54,238 nucleotides of DNA from Bacteriovoracaceae bacterium UBA4097. GTDB lineage: Bacteria; Bdellovibrionota; Bacteriovoracia; Bacteriovoracales; Bacteriovoracaceae. The notes beneath the pieces were generated by a model. The model saw nothing but the letters and a program-made list of their open reading frames with translations, was not told where the DNA came from and searched no databases. The DNA lies in assembly GCA_002381765.1 (NCBI GenBank), contig DFXX01000103.1:1-54238 (forward strand), in the 5' to 3' direction. Below are positions 34,957-43,083 of this stretch, in pieces. Position numbers and translations under genes: made by a program. The number at the start of each line of letters is the position of its first letter. Positions within the stretch are counted from its first letter, which is position 1.

Positions 34957-35790
34957 TTAATTACTCTCTTCAGGTAAGGAGTCTAAGAGTTGGATAAACT
35001 TATCTCTCAGGGGACTCTTAGGATCATGAAAGGTGGTAATATGTTCCCCCTCGGGATTCTTCCATAACCATTTATGAGTGGTTCGTAGGGTTTTAAAAAT
35101 CTTGCGGCCAAACTTCTGGTCAACAACCCTATCCTTCCCCCCCACTATCACCAAAGTTGGTCGATCCATATTTTTAACGGCTTCTTCAGAAGAGTATTTA
35201 TCTGTTACTAAGACATAGGCCAATGGGCTTAAAGGAAATAAGATACTTCGCGAAAGTTTGTGAAAGGCAATATCTTGATAGGACATATAGGTGCAGTCTT
35301 GAACGACCAAATCAACAAAGTCTTTTTCTTTATAATGATCCAGGGCCTTCATAGCTATCGGCCCTCCAAGACTCTGACCATAGACAATGAATTTACCTTT
35401 TCCATTTTCTGCCCAGAGCTTTCTGCCCTCATCCATGGCAGATAATGAATCCTGGTAGATCCCCTTGGGCGAGGGCCTGCCATCAGAAATTCCATAACCT
35501 CGATAATCCCAAACAAAAAGATTATACCCCTTATCCATGACCCAAGAGAGACCCAGGAAATGGGCAGACATATTTTGAGCATTTCCATGAAATTGAATTA
35601 TAGTTCCCTTAGGATTCTTAGTCTTAGCGGGAAAGAACCAGCCGATAAGCTCAGTCTTATCTGAAGAGTGGAAAGTAAGCTCTTTATAGGTGAAATTGTA
35701 CTCATCGGGTTTTACGTATAGGACTCTATCTGGGTGATAGAACAAAGAAGTGCAACTAGCAAGAATGAAAAGAACCAAGACTTTCAACAA
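34957..35790 (-). CDS. Lipoprotein alpha/beta hydrolase (BEM46-like)
   Basis: A 277-residue hydrolase with a very short lipoprotein signal (lipobox LASC, Cys13). The core shows IIQFHGNAQN (oxyanion strand), VWDYRGYGISDG, nucleophile GQSLGG (about 143-148), VIVGGKDRVVD with the catalytic Asp and EGEHITTFH with the His. This matches the serine hydrolase group around ABHD13/BEM46, often membrane-associated esterases or thioesterases. It starts at TTG 35790 or 35787, 14 bp after the response-regulator gene, so they are probably co-transcribed. Confidence 0.85.
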   Translation of the reverse strand: MLKVLVLFILASCTSLFYHPDRVLYVKPDEYNFTYKELTFHSSDKTELIGWFFPAKTKNPKGTIIQFHGNAQNMSAHFLGLSWVMDKGYNLFVWDYRGYGISDGRPSPKGIYQDSLSAMDEGRKLWAENGKGKFIVYGQSLGGPIAMKALDHYKEKDFVDLVVQDCTYMSYQDIAFHKLSRSILFPLSPLAYVLVTDKYSSEEAVKNMDRPTLVIVGGKDRVVDQKFGRKIFKTLRTTHKWLWKNPEGEHITTFHDPKSPLRDKFIQLLDSLPEESN

Positions 35791-35804
35791 AGAGATCCCT
35801 AGTT

Positions 35805-36230
35805 TTAAATCACCACTTCATTTAGGCCGGAGTTTACCAACGGAATGAAGTTCTCTCTATGTAGTAACTCTTTTCTTGCAAAAATGCTGTTAATTTCGGC
35901 AGATAATTTTTCAAAGTATGGTTTAGGAACGACCGCATAAGCACCGGCCAGTTTAAGATCTTCGCTAAGCTCAGGACCAACATGGGCCGAAAAGAAAATA
36001 TGAGGATAATGAATTCCAGCTGCCTTGGCCTCAAAGAACATTGAAGCACCATCCAGGACTGGCATAGAAATATCTGAAACCACTACATCGAAGTGTCTCT
36101 CTCTCATTAAGGCAAGGCCTTCTTGTCCATTTGACGCCGTGGTAACAGAGATATCATCTTCAGTTAGAAGCTCTGCCAATAATTCTAATAAACTTTCTTC
36201 ATCTTCGATGAGGAGCAATTCCCATTTCAT
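35805..36230 (-). CDS. Single-domain response regulator
   Basis: A 141-residue receiver domain without an output domain. The acidic pocket (IEDEES, 8-13), phosphoacceptor Asp53 (VVSDISMPVLDG), switch Ser81 (FFSAH) and Lys103 (VPKPY) are all present, so phosphorylation should work. A C-terminal tail of about 25 residues follows. It may act by protein-protein contact like CheY/Spo0F. It precedes a lipoprotein hydrolase on the same strand and diverges from the phospholipase/histidine kinase pair, whose kinase is a plausible partner. Confidence 0.9.
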   Translation of the reverse strand: MKWELLLIEDEESLLELLAELLTEDDISVTTASNGQEGLALMRERHFDVVVSDISMPVLDGASMFFEAKAAGIHYPHIFFSAHVGPELSEDLKLAGAYAVVPKPYFEKLSAEINSIFARKELLHRENFIPLVNSGLNEVVI

Positions 36231-36240
36231 GTTTTTCCCC

Positions 36241-36256
36241 TTCCTTAGGTAAGGAA
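36241..36256 (-). promoter_or_regulatory. Stem-loop beside the response-regulator ribosome-binding site
   Basis: TTCCTTA (36241-36247) and TAAGGAA (36250-36256) are inverted around two bases. In the minus-strand mRNA this hairpin abuts and partly includes the purine-rich GGAAGGGG ribosome-binding region, so it could modulate initiation. A two-base loop is too tight, so the real structure would open one pair or more. Confidence 0.25.
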
Positions 36257-36312
36257 AAGTATAGATAAACTTCAGAGGAAATGAAGCACTCAGACTGAGA
36301 ATTAAGCAAACC

Positions 36313-36341
36313 TTTAGATAGAGTGAGAAGAGCGTTATAAT
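36313..36341 (+). promoter_or_regulatory. Candidate sigma70 promoter for the phospholipase/kinase operon
   Basis: TTTAGA (36313-36318), 17 bp, and a perfect TATAAT (36336-36341), giving a start near 36348 and about 50 nt of leader before the ATG at 36398. Confidence 0.5.
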
Positions 36342-36397
36342 GGAAGACTCTAAAACATTCTATTTGCAAAGCCCCATCTCTTTTTTAATCTGGAAGA

Positions 36398-36868
36398 ATG
36401 AAAATTATTATCCTCATCTCCTTATTGCTGTCAGCTCAGCCGGCCCTCTCTCAAAGCAGACTCGAATATCACTGCCGTCAGATGGGTGGTCAGATCCTGC
36501 AGGAATACACATGTCCCAAAAGCAAACTAAAGCTTAAATGGGATTTCTGCATTACTCATGATAATCAAGGTCGAGAACTCTTCTTTGATGGATGTACGGG
36601 TCCAAGTGGAGGTCACACCGACCTCTTATACCCCGCCTGCATCAAGCACGACTTCTGTTATCATCATGAGCCAACCACTCACGGCCATAATCAAAGAGAC
36701 TGCGATAGACAATTTCTTGACGAGTCACTGATTCTTTGCCAAGAAGCCCAGAACCCAGATAACTGTCGGGCCTGGGCCCGGACTATGTACACGGCCCTCA
36801 GAGGTTTTGGAAAGATTGCCTTTAATTGTGCGGACTATGAAGCTTCCTATTGGGAAAATTTGAAATGA
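36398..36868 (+). CDS. Secreted phospholipase A2-like protein
   Basis: A 156-residue secreted enzyme. Signal peptide 1-19 (QPALS) is followed by a cysteine-rich domain in which DGCTGPSG and PACIKHDFCYHH reproduce the PLA2 calcium-loop-like and catalytic HD (His84, Asp85) regions, with a later QRDCDRQF carrying the partner Asp/Cys. At least seven cysteines suit disulphides. It should cleave sn-2 fatty acids from phospholipids. The stop overlaps the kinase start (ATGA), so enzyme and sensor are coupled. With OMPLA it is the second phospholipase in this window. Confidence 0.82.
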   Translation: MKIIILISLLLSAQPALSQSRLEYHCRQMGGQILQEYTCPKSKLKLKWDFCITHDNQGRELFFDGCTGPSGGHTDLLYPACIKHDFCYHHEPTTHGHNQRDCDRQFLDESLILCQEAQNPDNCRAWARTMYTALRGFGKIAFNCADYEASYWENLK

Positions 36869-38316
36869 AATTAAATGTCCTCTCAATGGGTGAATACCTC
36901 TTTTTACTGGTACTGGTTGCCACTCTTGCCACAATTTCTCGCTTCAATTACCTACTCTTCCATTCATTGATTGAGATTGTCATTCTGAGCATAGGCTTTT
37001 TAACCTTTGCCTTCACCTGGCATTTGCGGAGATTTGAACTTGGTTACCTACTTATTGTGGGAATACTATTGGGCTGCGGGTCCTTTATTAATGTCTTTCA
37101 TCTCCTGGCCTATAAAGGGATGGGAGTATTTTCCCATGGAGAAGATTTTGCAACCGAACTCTGGATTATATCCCGCTACCAGCTAGCTTTTTACCTCGTC
37201 ATTGCCTCATTTTATCAACATATAACGCTTGATCCTCGAATTCTATTATCGGGAATGATCACCACCACCATACTCCTTCTGGCCTGGGTCTTCTCAGGAA
37301 CATTTCCTAATTGCTTCATTGAAGGCATGGGGCCCACCCCATTTAAGGTCATGAGTGAGTACATCATCTCTTTCTTTCTTTTGCTGTCGATGGTGCTTTT
37401 CTGGAGAAACTGTCGTTCATCATTTTCTCCTCAAGCAACTACTCTTATTCTCATCTTTTTTGTTTTCTCTCTATTAACAGAGCTTATTTTTACCTCCTAC
37501 CTGGGAGTTTATGATCTATTGAATATGACCGGACATATCTTTTTAGTAATTGCTTCTTACATGCTTTATAAGGCCATTGTAGAAGCTGGACTTAAAAACC
37601 CCTTCGATCTTCTCTTTAAGAATTTAAATGATGCTGTAAAGTCCAGAGATGAATTCATTTCACTCGCCTCTCATGAGCTTAAGACCCCATTAACTCCTTT
37701 GAAATTGCAACTACAGATGTTTCAGCGAGAACTTCAAAAGAAAGGTAGCAATGAAATCTCTCAAGAGAGGATCAATAAGTTAATTCAGAGCACTGACTTT
37801 CAGTTAGATAGACTCAACCAGTTAATCGATGGGATGCTCGATGTATCTAGACTTAGCTCTGGGCATTTTGAACTGTTTCGGAAAAAGGTGGATCTCTCAC
37901 AACTCATTAGGGACATTGTCCTAAAACATGGGCCACAAATCAATGCGGTAAACTCTCGCCTAGAGTTAAAACTCCTCCCACTTGAAGCCGAGGTCGACGC
38001 TATGAGAATAGAGCAAGTCATCTCAAATATTCTTCTGAACGCTCTGAAGTATGCACCTGAATCGACAATGGAAATTGGTCTCGACAAAACTTCCGAAGAG
38101 CAAATAAAGATTTGGATTAGCGATACCGGCCCCGGGATAACTAAAGAATATAAGGAAAGGATTTTTGACCGTTTTGAAAGGGCCGCTCCAAATCTCTCAA
38201 CAGGCGGCCTGGGTCTGGGACTTTACATAAGTCGTCAAATCATTGAATCGCACGGAGGCACTCTCTGTGTTGAGAGCGAAGTAAGCAAAGGCGCGAAGTT
38301 TATCATTTTACTTTAG
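36865..38316 (+). CDS. MASE3-domain sensor histidine kinase
   Basis: A 483-residue membrane sensor kinase. About eight hydrophobic helices (residues 10-240) form a MASE3 sensing domain, whose VFHLLAYKGMGVF block is characteristic. HisKA follows with phospho-acceptor His270 (ASHELKTPL), then HATPase with ISNILLNALKYAPES, ISDTGPGI and GGLGLGLYISRQI. ATG 36865 overlaps the phospholipase stop; TTG 36850 and ATG 36886 are alternatives. No response regulator is co-transcribed, but a stand-alone receiver lies divergently at 36230. The ligand is unknown. Confidence 0.9.
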   Translation: MKLNVLSMGEYLFLLVLVATLATISRFNYLLFHSLIEIVILSIGFLTFAFTWHLRRFELGYLLIVGILLGCGSFINVFHLLAYKGMGVFSHGEDFATELWIISRYQLAFYLVIASFYQHITLDPRILLSGMITTTILLLAWVFSGTFPNCFIEGMGPTPFKVMSEYIISFFLLLSMVLFWRNCRSSFSPQATTLILIFFVFSLLTELIFTSYLGVYDLLNMTGHIFLVIASYMLYKAIVEAGLKNPFDLLFKNLNDAVKSRDEFISLASHELKTPLTPLKLQLQMFQRELQKKGSNEISQERINKLIQSTDFQLDRLNQLIDGMLDVSRLSSGHFELFRKKVDLSQLIRDIVLKHGPQINAVNSRLELKLLPLEAEVDAMRIEQVISNILLNALKYAPESTMEIGLDKTSEEQIKIWISDTGPGITKEYKERIFDRFERAAPNLSTGGLGLGLYISRQIIESHGGTLCVESEVSKGAKFIILL

Positions 38317-38421
38317 AACCTTAATCAAGCTAAAGGATTTATCGATTTTCTTTTTGGGTCTAATGCTCAGCTTAGAGCGACTGCTGAAATCTACGCTTCT
38401 CATTGAGAGAGAGGCCGGGTA

Positions 38422-38449
38422 TTGACTTTCATTTTCGAAGAGTTAAGAT
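38422..38449 (+). promoter_or_regulatory. Candidate promoter of the rnk leader transcript
   Basis: TTGACT (38422-38427), 16 bp, TAAGAT (38444-38449). Transcription would begin near 38456, giving about 125 nt of leader before the rnk ATG. Confidence 0.4.
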
Positions 38450-38466
38450 AGGCACATGTTGAATAT

Positions 38467-38546
38467 ATGTTTTACTTATATCATTCCTTCTCGCAAAACG
38501 GCCTCAGTCTAATTAAAGACTGACGATAGTTAATTTCGATCAGTCT
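38467..38546 (+). promoter_or_regulatory. rnk leader: 18-codon ORF and mutually exclusive hairpins
   Basis: A short ORF (ATG 38467, MFYLYHSFSQNGLSLIKD, stop TGA 38521-38523) overlaps segment 2 of three complementary segments: TCAGTCT (38504-38510), AGACTGA (38517-38523), TCAGTCT (38540-38546). Segment 2 can pair with either flank: 1:2 is a 7-bp hairpin with a 6-nt loop, while 2:3 can extend to about ten pairs with a bulged A. This is the geometry of a translation-sensing leader, but the ORF has no ribosome-binding site and no U-tract terminator follows. Confidence 0.3.
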
Positions 38547-38580
38547 CAAATCTCTCTTACAAAAAACTTAAAGGAACTTT

Positions 38581-38982
38581 ATGAATGAAGATGTAATTTT
38601 AATTACTGAAAAAGATCAATTGCGTATTAAGAATATTTTAAGCTTTCAAGATAGCGACGATTTTGAAAATCTGGAGCTGGAACTAGATCGTGCCAAAATC
38701 ATCACTGATGACGAAGTACCACCGGATTTAGTTACCATGAATTCGACAGTTAAGTTTCTTAATCTGCACGACAGCAAAGAAGTGACTATTACCATTGTCT
38801 ACCCTTCTGATGCAAACTTTGCGGAAGGAAAGGTTTCGGTTTTGGCTTCCTTGGGTTCTGCCTTAATTGGACTACGTGTGGGTCAAGAGATCAATTGGAT
38901 GTTTCCAGATGGTAAAACCAAGAGACTAAAAATACTTGAGGTGCTTTTTCAACCAGAGGCAAATGAGCAATGGCATCTTTAA
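38581..38982 (+). CDS. rnk: Rnk-like GreA/GreB-family regulator
   Basis: A 133-residue protein of the Rnk (regulator of nucleoside diphosphate kinase) family. The blocks LELELDRAKII, VTMNSTVKFL, KVSVLASLGSALIGLRVGQ and VLFQPEANEQW are diagnostic: a short helical N-terminus and a GreA/GreB-type C-terminal domain that binds RNA polymerase near the secondary channel. The ATG follows AAAGGAAC. It has a 264-bp upstream gap with a promoter and folded leader. Its end lies 2 bp from a convergent small gene. Confidence 0.9.
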   Translation: MNEDVILITEKDQLRIKNILSFQDSDDFENLELELDRAKIITDDEVPPDLVTMNSTVKFLNLHDSKEVTITIVYPSDANFAEGKVSVLASLGSALIGLRVGQEINWMFPDGKTKRLKILEVLFQPEANEQWHL

Positions 38983-38984
38983 AA

Positions 38985-39296
38985 CTACTTCGTCTTAAGT
39001 AAACAACCATTCCCTCTAATGATGAGAGTGTAATCTCTTGAGGTCTTTATGGTGCCCATGCACTCTTCATCAAAACCGTGAACTTCAAATTTCAAGTTTC
39101 TGGTTTTGAAATTAGAATAAGATTTGCAAAAGTACTGAAAAGGAACGATCTCATATCTTTCAAGCTTGGTCTGTTGGATAAAGTTAGTGACCGTGACATC
39201 AATGGCAACGGGATAATCGGTTTCTACTTGAAAACAAAGACTTTTGGCAGATGCACTGAAACTAAAGATAAAACCCAAAATCAAAAGCTTTTTCAA
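38985..39296 (-). CDS. Small exported protein, unknown
   Basis: An unrecognised 103-residue protein with a signal peptide (MKKLLILGFIFSFSASA). The mature region of about 85 residues has four cysteines (SLCFQV, QYFCKS, DEECMG, GNGCLL), an even number that suggests two disulphides in a small beta-rich periplasmic or secreted domain. It is monocistronic and convergent with rnk. No family or function can be assigned. Confidence 0.6.
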   Translation of the reverse strand: MKKLLILGFIFSFSASAKSLCFQVETDYPVAIDVTVTNFIQQTKLERYEIVPFQYFCKSYSNFKTRNLKFEVHGFDEECMGTIKTSRDYTLIIRGNGCLLKTK

Positions 39297-39380
39297 GGTA
39301 AATCCTTTGTGGGAAATTCCTTGAACTTTAGTTCAAACTGCTCTTGAGTAGGACATGTATTGAAAACATTACCTACCTGT

Positions 39381-39404
39381 CTAAAAGGTATACGGTACTT
39401 TTAG
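39381..39404 (-). terminator. Weak stem-loop at the end of the metal-pump operon
   Basis: CTAAAAG (39381-39387) and CTTTTAG (39398-39404) pair over the TAA stop codon of the quinone reductase gene. The stem is A/T-rich and lacks a following U-tract, so termination is uncertain. Confidence 0.25.
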
Positions 39405-39973
39405 CCAGAAGATCCTAATTTTCGGACTTTACTGAGGGCCCTTGCAAGCTCTTCTTTTTTAAGAGTCTTAACTGAACCAAGCTTGGTGACCTTTACTTTA
39501 AAACCACAAAACTCCAGAACGCTCTTTTTGAGCATATTTATCGTTGGGTCTTTATACATCCAAAGATTCCACCAGACTGGGCCGTCAGAGGTCACTATTA
39601 TTCGAGCAGTCCTTCCCTTAAGAAGTTTATCCCAAAGAGAGGAATTCTTGCGGTACTTAAAAGCGTAACCAGGAAGAAAGGTGCGATCCAGAAAGCCCTT
39701 AAAGAGAGCAGGCACACTTCCCCACCAAACAGGTGTAACAAAGACAATATGAGAAGCATCCTTAATCTTCTGCTGCATAAGCATAAGATCAGGTTCTAGT
39801 TCTTGTATCACCTTATAGCCTTGGTGAAGAATGGGATCAAATTTCAAGTCGGAGAGATGAATGAGTTCAGCATTTGCACCTGAAGATTTGGCCCCTTCAT
39901 GATAGCTTTGGGCAAGAGCACTGGAGAAGCTAGCTTTGTCAGGATGTGTGTTGATGATAAGAATGTTCTTCAT
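39401..39973 (-). CDS. Flavodoxin-fold NAD(P)H dehydrogenase (quinone)-like
   Basis: A 190-residue cytosolic flavoprotein of the Flavodoxin_2/NQO family. ILIINTHPDKASFSSALA is the flavin-phosphate loop, FVTPVWWGSVPALFKGFLDR the isoalloxazine/nicotinamide region, both diagnostic for NAD(P)H:quinone or azo-reductases such as MdaB or KefF-like proteins. It starts 2 bp after the RND pump gene, so it is the last gene of the pump operon. It may keep quinones or toxic compounds reduced during metal or oxidant stress. Substrate unknown. Confidence 0.88.
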   Translation of the reverse strand: MKNILIINTHPDKASFSSALAQSYHEGAKSSGANAELIHLSDLKFDPILHQGYKVIQELEPDLMLMQQKIKDASHIVFVTPVWWGSVPALFKGFLDRTFLPGYAFKYRKNSSLWDKLLKGRTARIIVTSDGPVWWNLWMYKDPTINMLKKSVLEFCGFKVKVTKLGSVKTLKKEELARALSKVRKLGSSG

Positions 39974-39975
39974 GA

Positions 39976-42900
39976 TTATTTAGACTCTTTTGCTGGCCAG
40001 AGCCGATAGGCCGCTGGAAGCAGAAATAAGGTCAGAAAAGTGGAACTTACAAGTCCTCCAATTACCACTGTCGCTAAGGGCCGCTGAACTTCTGATCCAA
40101 TTCCAGTATTGAGTGCCATGGGTATAAAGCCAAGCCCCGCAACCAAGGCAGTCATAAGGACTGGCCTGAGTCGAGAGAGAGTTCCTAGCCTAACAGCTTC
40201 ATCAATTTGATGATTTTTACTTTCTTTTATTAAGACGGTAATTAACACAAGGGAGTTAAGAATGGCTATTCCAATCAGAGCGATAAAGCCTACTCCTGCT
40301 GAAACACTGAAGTTTATATCCCGCAAATAAAGAGCAAGTACTCCACCTACCCCAGCAAAAGGAACTGCCGAGAAGACGAGTAGCGTGGGAGCAAGGGATC
40401 CGAAAACCTTAAGAAGTATTAAAAACACTCCCAGCAATGTGAGAGGGACAATGATCATTAAACGAGCATTCGCACGCTCCAGGTTCTTAAACTGACCTCC
40501 CCAACTCAATTCAAAATTCTTACCAAGCCCCAGTTCATCATCGATTTTTTTCTTAGCCTCTTCCACTAAGCTCCCTACATCTCTTCCCGAAATATTAATG
40601 GAGATAGCAGAATAGCGCCTGCCCCATTGGCGAGCAATGGTGGTGACCTTCTCATCCTGCTTAATCTGAGCAATCGTTTTAAGAGGTATGGTCCCCCCCA
40701 TAGGAAGCTCTATAGGAAGATTCTGGATTTCAGAAATATTGTCTCTGAGTTTTTCATCCAGATGAAGCACGATGGGATACTTCACATTATCTTGTACAAA
40801 ACTTCCTAGCGTAAGACCAGCAAGTGATAGCCCCACGGTATTGTTTAATTCTTCCAGAGTAATTCCATAAAGACCCAACTGTGTGAAGTCCGGCACAATA
40901 TCCAGAACGGGCCCCTGTCTCAGGGCAGTCAGAGGATCCTGCTCGATACTCTCCACCCCTCTGATAGGAGCAATAATTTCCTTCGCCTTCTCACCATACT
41001 GATAGAGGGCCTTAAGATCATCACCGAAAATCCTGAGACTAATATCTGCGCGGGACCCCTCAAGCATCTCATTAAAGCGCATTCCAATGGGCTGTGTACT
41101 TGAGACTTCGACATGATTAAATTGATCGACTATACTCTTCATCAAAGCTGAAATGAGCTCTTCCTTATCTTTAAATCTCCATTTCGAGCGATCCTTCTCT
41201 AAAATAAGAAAGGTATCGGCGAGATTTACTCCCATGGGATCGGTAGCTGATTCAGGGGTTCCCAGACGAGCAAAGACAAATTTTACTTCAGGAAAGTTTT
41301 GAATAAGCTTTTCGACTTCCTTCTGTTCTTTTACAGAAGCATCGATTCCAATTCGAGCAGAACGGGTTATTCCAAGGACCAGATCCCCTTCATCAAGCTC
41401 TGGGACAAAATCCGATCCGAGTCTTAGGAGGATTAATATCGAGAGTATTAGCATGCCCAAGGCGGCTGCAAAAAAAGGATAGGGTCTTTTAAGAACAATT
41501 TCAAAAAGAGGAATGAAAGCTTTTTTTGCCATTCGAAAAAACCAGGTATCATGATCATGCTGCCCTTCTCCGGAATTAACCTTGAGAAACATATCGGCCA
41601 GAATAGGCATGATAAAGATTGCAGTAATTAGCGACGCCCCCAGGGCCATGAGTACGGTTATCGCCATGGGCTTAAACATCTTTCCTTCTACTCCTTCAAG
41701 AGTCAGGATAGGAACGTAGACCGCCATAATCAGTAGAAGCCCCGCAATGACGGGAGGCATGACTTCTTTACAAGTCTCAATAATAAGCTCTTCTTTATTC
41801 GCATATGTTTTAAGTGAGCTTTGAATCGCCATCTTGGCCAAAATTGATTCAATCACAACCACCGAGCCATCAACAAGAAGACCAAAATCAATGGCACCTA
41901 GACTCATAAGGTTTCCCGTAATACCTAGGAGACTCATGCCTTTAAGGGCCACAATCATGGAAAGAGGAATTGCTAAGGTAACAATGAGGGCGGCCTTAAA
42001 ATTTCCTAGTAAAACCAAGAGAACCAGAATCACCAGGATGGCCCCTTCAAGGAGGGAAGTAGAAACCGTTTTAATAGTATTATCTACCAGAAACTTTCTT
42101 GTATAGAGAGGTTCAACTATTACTCCTTGAGGAAGTTTTAGTTCTTTTAAGACCTCTTCAACTCCCTCAACGACCTTTCTCCCATTGGAGCCCACTCGCA
42201 TAAGAACCGTACCTAAAACCGCCTCAGCTCCCGAGGCAGTAGCAGCTCCGACTCGAAGTGAGTGATCAACCCGCACTTCCGCCACATCAGACACCTTTAT
42301 AGGGCGCCCCACGGTTGAAACCCCTAAAGAGAGATTTGAAATAGTATCCAGGGATTTCATCTCAGGAAAAGTTCGTACAATTACCTGCTCATCTGAGGTT
42401 TGAATATAACCACCTCCAGCACTCACTCCAATAGAGCTTAGTTTTTGAAGAAGTTGCTGAATGGTGATTCCGAAGACTTCCATCTTTTTGGGAAAGAAGT
42501 TAATATGGATCTGCTTTACGTAACCACCATTGGAGTCAACGTCGGCTACGCCAACAACTTTTTTAAGCTGAGGCTTAATCACATAATCTTGAATGGTGCG
42601 CAGTTCAGTCAAGCGATCGGTCTCGGATAAACTATGAAGCCTCGACTCTGAAGTAGTGAGAAGTGTGTACATGTACACTTCCCCCAGGCCGGTGGTTATA
42701 GGAGCCAGTTCAATACTCACTCCTCGAGGCAGCTCCACAGCATTTATTCTCTCAGAAACTTGTTGTCGGGCCCAATAAAGATCTGTGCCTTCTTCAAAAA
42801 CCAGAGTCACTTGTGCCAGACCAAACTTAGAGATTGAACGCATATCGATGAGATTAGGAAGACCTGAGAGTTCGATCTCCAAAACACGGGTTACTTGCAG

Positions 42901-43083
42901 CTCGATATTTTCCGGATCTAGGGCATTGGTTTTTACATTCACCACGACCTGAATATTGGTTATGTCAGGTACAGCATCAATGGCCATATTCTTAATGTCC
43001 CACAACCCCCAAAGAGAGATAGCAAATGCTATAAAGAGAATAGTTACTCGGTTTTTTAAAGTGAATCGAAGTAGACTATTCAT
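39976..43083 (-). CDS. Heavy-metal RND efflux pump (CzcA/CusA family)
   Basis: A 1035-residue RND transporter with the usual two halves, each of six membrane helices with a large periplasmic loop. N-terminal NRVTILFIAFAISLWG and VPDITNIQVVVNVKT, WARQQVSERI and the proton-relay segment GAIDFGLLVDGSVVVIE in helix 4 identify the heavy-metal (HME) class; the DFG...DG form resembles the Co/Zn CzcA branch more than the CusA branch. The ATG overlaps the outer-membrane factor gene by 4 bp (ATGA). No periplasmic adaptor (CzcB-like) is encoded beside it. Confidence 0.93.
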   Translation of the reverse strand: MNSLLRFTLKNRVTILFIAFAISLWGLWDIKNMAIDAVPDITNIQVVVNVKTNALDPENIELQVTRVLEIELSGLPNLIDMRSISKFGLAQVTLVFEEGTDLYWARQQVSERINAVELPRGVSIELAPITTGLGEVYMYTLLTTSESRLHSLSETDRLTELRTIQDYVIKPQLKKVVGVADVDSNGGYVKQIHINFFPKKMEVFGITIQQLLQKLSSIGVSAGGGYIQTSDEQVIVRTFPEMKSLDTISNLSLGVSTVGRPIKVSDVAEVRVDHSLRVGAATASGAEAVLGTVLMRVGSNGRKVVEGVEEVLKELKLPQGVIVEPLYTRKFLVDNTIKTVSTSLLEGAILVILVLLVLLGNFKAALIVTLAIPLSMIVALKGMSLLGITGNLMSLGAIDFGLLVDGSVVVIESILAKMAIQSSLKTYANKEELIIETCKEVMPPVIAGLLLIMAVYVPILTLEGVEGKMFKPMAITVLMALGASLITAIFIMPILADMFLKVNSGEGQHDHDTWFFRMAKKAFIPLFEIVLKRPYPFFAAALGMLILSILILLRLGSDFVPELDEGDLVLGITRSARIGIDASVKEQKEVEKLIQNFPEVKFVFARLGTPESATDPMGVNLADTFLILEKDRSKWRFKDKEELISALMKSIVDQFNHVEVSSTQPIGMRFNEMLEGSRADISLRIFGDDLKALYQYGEKAKEIIAPIRGVESIEQDPLTALRQGPVLDIVPDFTQLGLYGITLEELNNTVGLSLAGLTLGSFVQDNVKYPIVLHLDEKLRDNISEIQNLPIELPMGGTIPLKTIAQIKQDEKVTTIARQWGRRYSAISINISGRDVGSLVEEAKKKIDDELGLGKNFELSWGGQFKNLERANARLMIIVPLTLLGVFLILLKVFGSLAPTLLVFSAVPFAGVGGVLALYLRDINFSVSAGVGFIALIGIAILNSLVLITVLIKESKNHQIDEAVRLGTLSRLRPVLMTALVAGLGFIPMALNTGIGSEVQRPLATVVIGGLVSSTFLTLFLLPAAYRLWPAKESK

